NCBI GenBank assembly: GCA_030592105.1
Contig: JAUVKE010000057.1
Coordinates: forward strand, 1-10,928
From: Desulfobacteraceae bacterium
GTDB lineage: Bacteria; Desulfobacterota; Desulfobacteria; Desulfobacterales; BuS5
DNA: 10,928 nucleotides
Reading direction: 5' to 3'
A program made the translations under genes and the position numbers. This document shows positions 1 to 6,428 of the stretch, piece after piece. Position 1 is the first letter of the stretch, and every line of letters starts with the position of its first letter. The notes beneath the pieces were generated by a model. It ran no database searches, was not told the DNA's origin, and worked only from the letters and a program-made list of their open reading frames with translations.

Positions 1-35
1 ATACCTGTTGCCGTACATATTAGCTGAATAGTTAC
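1..35. repeat. Right end of a type-C short repeat, cut by the window edge
   Basis: The motif CTGAATAGTTAC at 24-35 recurs as CTTAATAGTTAC at 10875-10886. It also recurs in inverted form as GTAACTATTCAG at 10734-10745, and nearly so at 6377-6388 (CTGAATAGTTAT). The bases just before it (CATATTAG) also resemble those at the other sites. I read it as one arm of a dispersed inverted-repeat unit whose other arm lies outside the window. Only one arm is visible, so this rests on its similarity to the other copies. Confidence 0.45.
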
Positions 36-55
36 AAAAAATCTAAATAGGGGAG

Positions 56-84
56 TTGACGTAGGCCTGTTTGGGATATAATAT
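56..84 (+). promoter_or_regulatory. Candidate sigma-70 type promoter upstream of the DUF362 gene
   Basis: TTGACG at 56-61 is a good -35 box. TATAAT at 77-82 is a perfect -10 box, but the spacer is only 15 bases; the overlapping TAATAT at 79-84 gives a 17-base spacer with a weaker -10. Transcription from here would leave an untranslated leader of about 140 bases before the ATG at 234. The leader holds AGGAG and CTCCT arms (123-127 and 137-141) and an interrupted palindrome, CAGGT-CA-ACCTG, at 174-185 that could bind a regulator. No known riboswitch is recognisable. Confidence 0.4.
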
Positions 85-233
85 GTTTCTGTTTGCCGTG
101 AGTTCTTATTGATCAAGTTAAAGGAGGGGTCTCATCGCTCCTGAATCTTGTAAATACAATATATAGGCTGTCACAGGTCAACCTGAAACAAATGAGGTAA
201 TGAAGTCTGTAATTATATCCATGTGGAGAACAG

Positions 234-1340
234 ATGATTGATGTAATTGTTGCAAAAGCCGATTATAAGTATGAAATATTAAGGCCCATTGTTTTTGATA
301 TGATCGAGTCTTTAGGGAACGACCTCATAAGGGAGGATACCAGGGTTTTAATAAAACCTAATCTTTTAATGGGAGCCGCCCCTGAAAAAGCAATTACAAC
401 CCATCCTGTTCTTGTGAGAGCCGTGGCTGAATATGTTATAAGTAAAGGTGGGCTTGTGCAAATATCAGATAGCCCTCCCATGGGGTCCTTTGAAAAAATA
501 ATAGTAACAGGGGGGTATGACAAAGCCCTTTATGATATTGACTGCTGGATAAAAGAGTTTGATTCATCAAAAAATGTACATATTGGTGAGCCCTTTGGGA
601 AGATAGATATCGCTCTGGAGGCAATGGAAGCGGATGTGGTGATAAATCTCCCCAAGCTTAAAACCCATACCCAGATGCTTCTTACCCTGGGGGTGAAAAA
701 CCTGTTCGGATGTATTGTGGGTTATAAAAAACCGGAATGGCATTATAGAACCGGTATAAACAAGGAGATGTTTGCCAGGCTTTTAGTGCAGATCTGTAAT
801 GCTGTTAAACCATCCATTACAATTTTAGACGGCATTTTAGCCATGGAAGGGGAGGGGCCGGGGAAAAAAGGTAAGCCAAGAGAGTTGGGAATTCTGGCAG
901 CCAGCCGCAGCCCTGTTGCCGTTGATATTGCAGTATGCAGTATGCTGGGGATTGAGCCTGACAGTCTTCCAACTAATAAGGCTGCAAAAGAACTTGGGTT
1001 TGATCAGGAGATATATATTAAGGGTGATTTTGATATTGTAAACGATTTTAAACTTCCTGCAATGGGAAATCTTACTTTCGGTCCAAAGTATCTCCACGGG
1101 ATAACTCGCAGATATTTAACACAAAGACCTGTCCCTGATAACCGTATCTGTAAATTGTGCGGTGAGTGTTCGGAAATTTGTCCTCCTAAAGTAATTCAGA
1201 TAAGTAAAGAAAAAATCACCATTGATTATGACAACTGCATAAGGTGCTATTGCTGTATAGAAATTTGTCCCCATGGAGCTATCTCTGCAAAGGAGACTGT
1301 GCCGGGGAGATTTTTACGGAGAATTTTAACGATATTTTAA
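234..1340 (+). CDS. DUF362 domain protein with C-terminal double [4Fe-4S] ferredoxin domain
   Basis: This 368-residue cytoplasmic protein has two parts. Residues 1 to about 290 match the DUF362 family: IKPNLL near residue 40, SDSPP near 79, and the conserved stretch NLPKLKTHTQ followed by LGVKNLFG near 138-160. Residues 303-350 form a bacterial-type ferredoxin with two CxxCxxCxxxCP clusters: Cys 306, 309, 312, 316 and Cys 335, 338, 341, 345, plus an extra Cys 340. Both [4Fe-4S] sites look intact, so electron transfer is likely, but DUF362 proteins have no firmly assigned reaction and the partner is unknown. The ATG at 234 has GGAG at 225-228, five bases upstream. The gene appears to be transcribed alone or with the MgtC-like gene 104 bases downstream. 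The family call is strong; the function is open. Confidence 0.9.
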   Translation: MIDVIVAKADYKYEILRPIVFDMIESLGNDLIREDTRVLIKPNLLMGAAPEKAITTHPVLVRAVAEYVISKGGLVQISDSPPMGSFEKIIVTGGYDKALYDIDCWIKEFDSSKNVHIGEPFGKIDIALEAMEADVVINLPKLKTHTQMLLTLGVKNLFGCIVGYKKPEWHYRTGINKEMFARLLVQICNAVKPSITILDGILAMEGEGPGKKGKPRELGILAASRSPVAVDIAVCSMLGIEPDSLPTNKAAKELGFDQEIYIKGDFDIVNDFKLPAMGNLTFGPKYLHGITRRYLTQRPVPDNRICKLCGECSEICPPKVIQISKEKITIDYDNCIRCYCCIEICPHGAISAKETVPGRFLRRILTIF

Positions 1341-1352
1341 CGATATTTTAAA
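1323..1352 (+). repeat. 11-bp tandem repeat spanning the DUF362 stop codon
   Basis: ATTTTAACGAT occurs at 1323-1333 and again at 1334-1344, followed by a partial third unit (ATTTTAA) from 1345. The stop codon (1338-1340) lies in the second unit. Removing one unit would leave the same protein end, so a length change here would be silent for the protein. It is probably a slippage product. Confidence 0.7.
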
Positions 1353-1364
1353 ATAGGGTTGTTG

Positions 1365-1379
1365 TGTGACGATCTATAG
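1365..1379. repeat. Possible remnant of a type-A element end
   Basis: TGTGACGATCTATAG differs by one base from the type-A right end, which reads TGTGACAATCTATA at 2388-2401. Nothing else of the element can be recognised around it, so it is either a worn terminus or chance similarity. Just downstream, TCAGT at 1381-1385 and ACTGA at 1391-1395 form a five-base hairpin with no T-run after it, so it is not a convincing terminator. Confidence 0.3.
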
Positions 1380-1444
1380 CTCAGTTTATTACTGAAATTA
1401 GAATCAAGCCCTAAAATTATTTTGTACGATCCATGGGTGTATAA

Positions 1445-2170
1445 ATGTGGAGTGAAATATTTGTTTTTGGTAAAGAATATTTTTTCAATTTTATTTTGCA
1501 GCTGTTGATGGCTGCCATATTCGGCGGCATAATAGGTTATGAGCGGGAAAAGCATGGGCAGGGCGCAGGGTTTAGAACCAATATAATTATATGTATAAGC
1601 GCCTGTCTTATGATGCAGCTTTCCATGCATATGGAGGTACTTTACAGGACTTTGAATCAAAGTTCAGTTATCAGGATCGATCCTGGAAGGATAGCTTCAT
1701 ACGCAATTTCGAGTATGGGTTTTCTGGGTGCCGGGGCTATTATTAAAGGCCAGGGGAATATAAAAGGCCTGACAACTGCAGCTAGCATGTGGTTAGTCAC
1801 CGGCCTTGGGTTAGCCATAGGAGCGGGATTGTATGTACCTGCAACAATGGCTGTTTTACTCGCCATGGTGGCGTTGTACAGTTTAAGGGGGTTTAAAACA
1901 AAATTTTTAAAAGAATTTAATTCACATATTAGATTAAAGGTCGATTCGAATCTTTGTGATTTCAGTGATATAGAGAAGGTTTTAGATGAATACGGAAAAA
2001 TTTCCATCGAGTTTGTAAATTTTCACAGAGATATTGTTAATCAAACTGCAACATATGATCTTAGAACAATTTCCCAGGGGCATGATGAGTGGAAAAGAGC
2101 TGCAAAGGCCCTGAGGCTCCTTAAAGGTGTACATGAAATTTTTTGGACGGATGGATCTGCAATAGAATAA
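1445..2170 (+). CDS. MgtC/SapB family inner-membrane protein
   Basis: The protein has 241 residues with about five membrane segments in the first 150 (roughly 16-33, 44-61, 84-104, 112-128 and 130-147). Family hallmarks are visible: GYERE at 31-35, AGFRTN at 41-46, DPGRIASYAISSMGFLGAG at 79-97, and GLTTAASMW at 108-116. The part from about 160 onward is soluble and matches the ACT-like C-terminal domain found in longer MgtC members. MgtC proteins are linked to magnesium limitation, acid stress and modulation of membrane ATPase activity, but many environmental members are uncharacterised, so only the family is called. Members of this length with a C-terminal extension are common. The ATG at 1445 lacks a strong ribosome-binding site (only GGGTG at 1434-1438), so translation may be weak or the start may differ. 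No Mg-sensing leader is evident in the short upstream gap. Confidence 0.88.
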   Translation: MWSEIFVFGKEYFFNFILQLLMAAIFGGIIGYEREKHGQGAGFRTNIIICISACLMMQLSMHMEVLYRTLNQSSVIRIDPGRIASYAISSMGFLGAGAIIKGQGNIKGLTTAASMWLVTGLGLAIGAGLYVPATMAVLLAMVALYSLRGFKTKFLKEFNSHIRLKVDSNLCDFSDIEKVLDEYGKISIEFVNFHRDIVNQTATYDLRTISQGHDEWKRAAKALRLLKGVHEIFWTDGSAIE

Positions 2171-2213
2171 AAATGCTAAGCGGTGAGTGCTCTTTGATGG
2201 TTTATAAGATATC

Positions 2214-2244
2214 TTGACACTCCCTTTTAAGTTTGTCATATATT
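2214..2244 (+). promoter_or_regulatory. Candidate promoter for the AI-2E family permease
   Basis: TTGACA at 2214-2219 is a perfect -35 box. The -10 is CATATA at 2237-2242 with a 17-base spacer, or TATATT at 2239-2244 with a 19-base spacer. The next start codon is about 240 bases away, with the type-A element in between, so the transcript leader would carry that element's hairpin. Confidence 0.4.
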
Positions 2245-2282
2245 AAGTCCTTATTGCTTAAATTTAAAAATGCCCATGATCG

Positions 2283-2401
2283 CCATGGATTTTCAGATAA
2301 TTACCCAATTTTAAAAATTGGCACAAGGCCAGAGGGAGGCAGGCGTATTGTAATACGCAGGCGACGATAACGCAGTGAAATTATTTATGTGACAATCTAT
2401 A
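2283..2401. mobile_element. Type-A miniature palindromic element, uninterrupted copy
   Basis: This 119-base non-coding unit aligns with 6053-6333 once an inserted 163 bases are removed there. Over 2318-2390 the two copies differ at a single base. The core holds a near-perfect palindrome, GCGTATTGTAATACGC, at 2343-2358. The right end read inward is TATAGATTGTCACAT. The left end (CATGGATTTTCAG) is a degraded version of the TATAGATTGTCAG left end preserved in the other copy. Terminal inverted repeats, a core hairpin and no reading frame fit a MITE or REP-like element. A transposase able to move it is not present in the window. Confidence 0.75.
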
Positions 2402-2417
2402 ATCGTATATCTCCGGC

Positions 2418-2454
2418 CGATAACGCAGTGAAGTTATTTATGTGAAAATCTATA
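2418..2454. repeat. Partial second copy of the type-A right end
   Basis: Seventeen bases after the full element, the stretch beginning CGATAACGCAGTGAA repeats its right-hand end, with two substitutions before the terminal ATCTATA. It directly precedes the ribosome-binding site of the permease gene. This is likely a tandem duplication, or a second insertion that lost its left part. Confidence 0.75.
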
Positions 2455-2485
2455 GTTATTCTTTTGCCAGATCTCAGGAGTCATA

Positions 2486-3556
2486 ATGGAAAAAAAAGGG
2501 ATGTCACGTGGTGCGATGTTCTGGTTTTTTTTAGCTGTTTTTTTTTTCTCTATTTATCTTTTGGGGATGCTTTTCTGGCCATTTCTATCGATTATTGTTC
2601 TTGCCGCAGTGGTCACAGGTATATGCACACCTCTTTATAGAGTTTTTAACAAAAAGGTAGGGGATATATTTGCATCTTTTTTAACCTGCATGCTTATTTT
2701 CATTGCCCTGTTTATTCCTGCAATTCTGTGTCTTGGTATTTTGTCAAAAGAGACTTATGATTTGTATGTTTCTGCAAAAAACGTGGTGCTGGATGACCAG
2801 ATAATGAGTCTGCTTGACGGGAGTGAAGTCCTTGATAAAATAAACCATTTCCTCTCCAGATTTAATATGGAAATAAGCCCTGAAGATTTAAATAAAACTT
2901 TTTCAACTGTTGGAACACAGGCTGGCCTCTTTTTATATAAACAGATAGGGGCCATAGCTTCAAATATGTTTTCATTTATAATCAGTTTTTGCATGATGCT
3001 CCTTGTGGTCTTTTTTCTTTTGATAGATGGGGAAAAGCTCATGGATTTTATTATCGATCTTTCACCTCTTCCAGCGGAAGATAATGAAAAACTGGTTCAG
3101 AAGTTTAAGGATATTGCAGGGGCAATACTCATAGGCAACGGGCTGGGAGGATTTATTCAGGGGGTTGCAGGGGGGCTTGTGTTTGCCCTGTTTGGTTTGA
3201 AGTCTCCATTTTTATGGGGCCTGATAATGGGTTTTCTGGCCTTTCTTCCTATTTTGGGAGTTGGTCTTGTTTTTATTCCTGCTTCATTATATCTGCTTTT
3301 GCATGGGCGGTTTTTTGCGGCTGGTTTTTTTATAATTTTTTATATACTCCTTTCAGGGGGAATTGAATATATTTTCAAGCCGAAGCTTGTGGGTAAACGT
3401 GTACGAATGCATACGCTTCTGGTGCTTTTTTCTATTATCGGAGGTCTTAAAATGTTCGGACTTCTCGGTATAATTTACGGCCCCCTGGTGGTTACAGGAT
3501 TTTTGACGTTAACAAATATGTATCATTCAACTTACAGAAAGATGATAGAGTCATAG
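2486..3556 (+). CDS. AI-2E family (PerM/TqsA-type) membrane permease
   Basis: The protein has 356 residues. It shows the layout of the AI-2E exporter superfamily: two membrane segments near the N terminus (about 11-47), another at 60-86, a soluble, partly helical stretch at about 88-155, then a cluster of membrane segments to the C terminus. The conserved C-terminal signatures are clear: FLPILGVGLVFIPA at 252-265, KPKLVGKR at 298-305, and GGLKMFGLLGIIYGPL at 319-334. Members export diverse small molecules, or sodium in exchange for protons, and the substrate cannot be read from sequence. The name does not imply autoinducer-2 here. The ATG start has AGGAG five bases upstream. The gene ends 57 bases before the preferred gyrA start, so co-transcription with gyrA is plausible. 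Confidence 0.9.
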   Translation: MEKKGMSRGAMFWFFLAVFFFSIYLLGMLFWPFLSIIVLAAVVTGICTPLYRVFNKKVGDIFASFLTCMLIFIALFIPAILCLGILSKETYDLYVSAKNVVLDDQIMSLLDGSEVLDKINHFLSRFNMEISPEDLNKTFSTVGTQAGLFLYKQIGAIASNMFSFIISFCMMLLVVFFLLIDGEKLMDFIIDLSPLPAEDNEKLVQKFKDIAGAILIGNGLGGFIQGVAGGLVFALFGLKSPFLWGLIMGFLAFLPILGVGLVFIPASLYLLLHGRFFAAGFFIIFYILLSGGIEYIFKPKLVGKRVRMHTLLVLFSIIGGLKMFGLLGIIYGPLVVTGFLTLTNMYHSTYRKMIES

Positions 3557-3613
3557 AAACAGGGAATATTTTCTACAGGAAAGGTGGTTTTTTTGATTTA
3601 CGGAGAACAGCTC

Positions 3614-6022
3614 ATGGAAATTGGTATCGAGAAAGAGATGAAAAAATCTTATCTCGAGTATGCGTTAAGTGTTATTATAGGAAGAGCTCTGCCTGATGTG
3701 CGGGATGGGCTTAAGCCTGTACATCGTCGTGTCTTGTTTGCAATGCGTGAGTTGAAAAATGACTGGAACAAGCCTTATAAAAAATCTGCAAGGATTGTTG
3801 GTGATGTAATAGGTAAGTATCACCCCCATGGAGATACTGCAGTCTACGATGCAATTGTCAGGATGACCCAGGATTTTTCATTGAGGTATCCCCTTGTTAA
3901 TGGCCAGGGAAATTTTGGCTCCGTGGATGGTGACCCACCCGCAGCAATGAGATATACTGAAGTCAGGATGATGCGGCTGGCCCATGAGATGCTTGCGGAT
4001 CTTGAAAAGGATACAGTAGATTTTATACCGAATTATGATGAAACCCTTACAGAACCATCTGTGTTTCCTGCCAAAATTCCAAATCTCCTTATAAACGGGG
4101 CATCAGGAATAGCGGTGGGTATGGCTACAAATATTCCCCCCCATAATCTTAATGAGATTATAACCGCTGTTAAGGCAATTATAGATACCCCTGATATAAC
4201 ATTTGCTGAACTTTGTAAAATTGTTCCAGGTCCTGATTTTCCCACTGCAGGTGTAATTTACGGTACAACCGGAATCTATAATGCTTATAAAACCGGCCGG
4301 GGTATTATTAAAATACGTGCCAGGGCTAAAATTGAGAAGGACAAAAGAACCCAAAAAGAGACCATAGTTGTTACTGAAATTCCTTATCAGGTTAATAAGG
4401 CCAAACTCATAGAGAAGATAGCTGATTTAATAAAAAATAAGCAGATTGAAGGGATAAGCTTTGTAAGGGATGAGTCTGATCGTGAAGGGATGCGGATTGC
4501 CATTGCGCTTAAAAAAAATCAGGTTGCAGAAGTGATCTTAAATCAGCTCTATAAGCACACAAAGCTTGAAAATAGTTTTGGTATTATTTTTCTGGCTATT
4601 TTGGATAAGCAGCCCAGGCTCTTTAGTCTGAAAGAACTTCTGGAAAATTTTATACTCCATCGAAAAGAGATAATAATAAAACGTACCATATTTGATCTTA
4701 ACAGGGCCAAGGCACGGGCCCACATACTTGAAGGCTTGAAAATTGCTCTTGAAAATCTTGATGATGTGGTAAAATTGATTCGGGAATCAGAATCCCCTTT
4801 AGAAGCAAAAACACGTCTTGTGGATAAGTTCACTCTCACAGTGATCCAGGCCCAGGCAATTCTTGATATGCGTCTCCAGCGATTGACCGGGCTGGAACAG
4901 GGTAAAATATTAGAGGAACTTAAAAATATTTTACAGGATATAGATTGGTTTAACGAGATACTCGGCAGCGAACGTGTTGTGGAAAATATAATTAAAGAAG
5001 AACTTTCTGCGATTCAGCAGGAGTTTGGGGATGAACGGAAAAGCGAAATTGTTGAGTCAACCCAAGAGATTACCCTGGAGGATATGATTGTTGAAGAGGA
5101 TATGGTGGTCTCCGTTACAAGCCAGGGTTATATTAAGCGGACACCTGTCAGTCTTTACAGGAGTCAGCACAGGGGCGGAGTGGGAAGAACCGCCATGGGT
5201 ACAAAAGAGGAAGATTTTCTTGAGCATCTTTTTGTGGCTTCCACCCATTATACTTTTCTGTTTTTTACAAATTATGGGAAGGTTTACTGGTGCAAGGTCT
5301 ATGAAATACCCCAATCATCTCCCACAGCCCGGGGGAAGGCCATAGTTAATCTGCTGAATTTTGAAAAAGGGGAAACCCTGACCACTATTCTTGCAGTACC
5401 CTCTTTTGAACAAGGTTCCTATATTATTATGGCCACAAAATCAGGAATTGTTAAAAAGACCGATATTATGGCGTACAGCCGGCCGAGATCGGCTGGTATC
5501 ATAGCTATTGACCTTGGGGCCGACGATGAATTGATTGCCGCCAGAATAACCGATGGTACAATGAATATTTTTCTGGGGTCCCGAAGGGGTAAATCCATAC
5601 AGTTCCATGAATCTGATGTTCGTTCCATGGGACGTACTGCCCGGGGGGTGCGTGGACTCAGGCTTAGTGATGATGATACGGTTGTAGCAATGCAGGTTTT
5701 AAACCGTGGCCAGACTCTTTTTGCCATAACTGAAAATGGATACGGTAAAAGAACCTATGTTGATGAATATCGGGTTCAGCAACGGGGAGGGAAGGGAGTT
5801 ATTACCATCAAAACCACAGAAAGAAATGGGCCGGTTCTGGCAATACTTCTTGTGGAAGACAGTGATGAACTTATGCTGGTAACAGAGGCTGGAAAATTGA
5901 TACGTATGTCTGTGAGCGGGATATCTGTAATCAGTCGTAATACCCAGGGTGTGAAGCTTATGAATCTCACCCCTGAAGATAAACTGGTGGGAGCCGTCAG
6001 GCTTTATGAGACTGAAAAATAA
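3614..6022 (+). CDS. gyrA: DNA gyrase subunit A
   Basis: GyrA is the DNA-cleaving subunit of the type II topoisomerase that introduces negative supercoils with GyrB. The ATG at 3614, with GGAG at 3602-3605 and an eight-base gap, fits better than the in-frame GTG at 3584; it gives 802 residues starting [10 protein letters not shown]. The winged-helix/tower core is complete: [12 protein letters not shown] at about 68-79 (quinolone-resistance region) and the catalytic Arg113-Tyr114 in AMRYTE. The C-terminal beta-pinwheel runs from about residue 490, with a GyrA-like turn QHRGG at 518-522. The GyrA-box reads QQRGGKG at 722-728 (classical QRRGGKG), which favours GyrA over ParC. The protein stops soon after the pinwheel, without the long acidic tail of the E. 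coli enzyme. Thr75 sits at the E. coli Ser83 position; Thr occurs naturally there in many wild-type species, so it does not indicate resistance. gyrB is not adjacent. Confidence 0.96.
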   Translation: MEIGIEKEMKKSYLEYALSVIIGRALPDVRDGLKPVHRRVLFAMRELKNDWNKPYKKSARIVGDVIGKYHPHGDTAVYDAIVRMTQDFSLRYPLVNGQGNFGSVDGDPPAAMRYTEVRMMRLAHEMLADLEKDTVDFIPNYDETLTEPSVFPAKIPNLLINGASGIAVGMATNIPPHNLNEIITAVKAIIDTPDITFAELCKIVPGPDFPTAGVIYGTTGIYNAYKTGRGIIKIRARAKIEKDKRTQKETIVVTEIPYQVNKAKLIEKIADLIKNKQIEGISFVRDESDREGMRIAIALKKNQVAEVILNQLYKHTKLENSFGIIFLAILDKQPRLFSLKELLENFILHRKEIIIKRTIFDLNRAKARAHILEGLKIALENLDDVVKLIRESESPLEAKTRLVDKFTLTVIQAQAILDMRLQRLTGLEQGKILEELKNILQDIDWFNEILGSERVVENIIKEELSAIQQEFGDERKSEIVESTQEITLEDMIVEEDMVVSVTSQGYIKRTPVSLYRSQHRGGVGRTAMGTKEEDFLEHLFVASTHYTFLFFTNYGKVYWCKVYEIPQSSPTARGKAIVNLLNFEKGETLTTILAVPSFEQGSYIIMATKSGIVKKTDIMAYSRPRSAGIIAIDLGADDELIAARITDGTMNIFLGSRRGKSIQFHESDVRSMGRTARGVRGLRLSDDDTVVAMQVLNRGQTLFAITENGYGKRTYVDEYRVQQRGGKGVITIKTTERNGPVLAILLVEDSDELMLVTEAGKLIRMSVSGISVISRNTQGVKLMNLTPEDKLVGAVRLYETEK

Positions 6023-6052
6023 AATGGATATTTTATCCTTGACTTTGGGCAA

Positions 6053-6333
6053 CTATAGATTGTCAGATAATTAGGATCGGAAATGAAATTGCTTGAACGA
6101 AATTGTTTGTCTTTTGGTCCATCTACTGCGTTACATCAAAGGCCGAATACATCGAGTATTCAACCTTTAATGCGCCTTGTATATGAATCAAAATCCTTCA
6201 CACTTTTTGTTCAATTTATATAATTTCCGATCCTTACCTTATTTTAAAATTTGGCACAAGGCCAGAGGGAGGAAGGCGTATTGTAATACGCAGGCGACGA
6301 TAACGCAGTGAAATTATTTATGTACAATCTATA
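6053..6333. mobile_element. Type-A miniature palindromic element, copy split by an insertion
   Basis: The left part is 6053-6073 (CTATAGATTGTCAGATAATT, then A). The right part is 6237-6333, with the core palindrome at 6276-6291 and the right end ACAATCTATA at 6324-6333. With the 160-bp insert and one copy of TTA removed, it is 118 bases long and collinear with 2283-2401. Its left terminus, TATAGATTGTCA, matches the inverted right terminus of the intact copy, which establishes inverted ends of about 12 bases for this family. One base was lost near its right end relative to the other copy. Confidence 0.75.
6074..6233. mobile_element. Type-B 160-bp miniature inverted-repeat element inserted in the type-A element
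   Basis: The ends are perfect 11-base inverted repeats: GGATCGGAAAT at 6074-6084 and ATTTCCGATCC at 6223-6233. Similarity continues inward: after eight mostly different bases, both arms carry TTGAAC. TTA flanks it on both sides (6071-6073 and 6234-6236), as expected of a 3-bp target duplication. The interior holds a symmetric hairpin: AAAGG (6138-6142) pairs with CCTTT (6164-6168), and GAATAC (6145-6150) with GTATTC (6156-6161). There is no reading frame of note. It was presumably moved by a transposase encoded elsewhere; the family cannot be named from this window. Confidence 0.75.
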
Positions 6334-6388
6334 TTCAGCTGATACGTATACCCGAAGCATGCCAAAATCAGCATATCTGAATAGTTAT
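6333..6388. repeat. Type-C short inverted repeat upstream of gpsA
   Basis: ATTCAG (6333-6338) followed by CTGATACG is mirrored by CATATCTGAAT at 6372-6382, giving a unit of about 56 bases that could fold on itself. The right arm continues AGTTAT, matching the CTGAATAGTTAC ends at 24-35 and, inverted, at 10734-10745. It starts in the last base of the type-A element and ends about 40 bases before the gpsA start codon. Confidence 0.5.
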
Positions 6389-6428
6389 TACTTTGTGATA
6401 ATTGGGATACAAGGATTATTTTGATAAT

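Larger units (their letters stand above)
2171..2485. other. Intergenic region made mostly of a promoter candidate and palindromic repeats
   Basis: This 315-base stretch has no credible coding region. In order it holds a promoter-like sequence (2214-2244), a small CCATG/CATGG hairpin (2274-2288), a full type-A palindromic element (2283-2401) and a partial second copy of that element's right end (2418-2454). It ends with AGGAG at 2476-2480, the ribosome-binding site for the next gene. Confidence 0.75.
6023..6428. other. Repeat-filled intergenic region between gyrA and gpsA
   Basis: This gap of about 400 bases is explained almost fully by repeats. It holds a type-A element (6053-6333) interrupted by a 160-bp type-B element (6074-6233), then a short type-C inverted repeat (6333-6388). 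A weak GGATA-TTT-TATCC hairpin at 6025-6037, just after the gyrA stop, could slow transcription but has no good T-run. I see no coding region, tRNA or strong promoter. Confidence 0.75.

Noticed and set aside
1381..1395. TCAGT/ACTGA hairpin as a terminator after the DUF362 gene
   Set aside because: The stem is only five A/T-rich pairs and no T-run follows.
2283..2454. CRISPR-like or tandem regulatory array
   Set aside because: There are only two unequal copies with no regular spacers; inverted ends and the distant full copy fit a miniature mobile element instead.
3584..3613. Earlier GTG start for gyrA adding ten residues
   Set aside because: The ribosome-binding sequence is too close to that GTG. 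The ATG at 3614 has GGAG at suitable spacing, and the GyrA N terminus conventionally begins shortly before the [12 protein letters not shown] block.
3842..3853. Thr at the quinolone-resistance position of GyrA as a resistance mutation
   Set aside because: Thr is a natural residue at this position in many wild-type bacteria, so sequence alone does not suggest resistance.
6025..6037. GGATA/TATCC hairpin as a gyrA terminator
   Set aside because: Five-base stem with a three-base loop and no downstream T-run; too weak to call.
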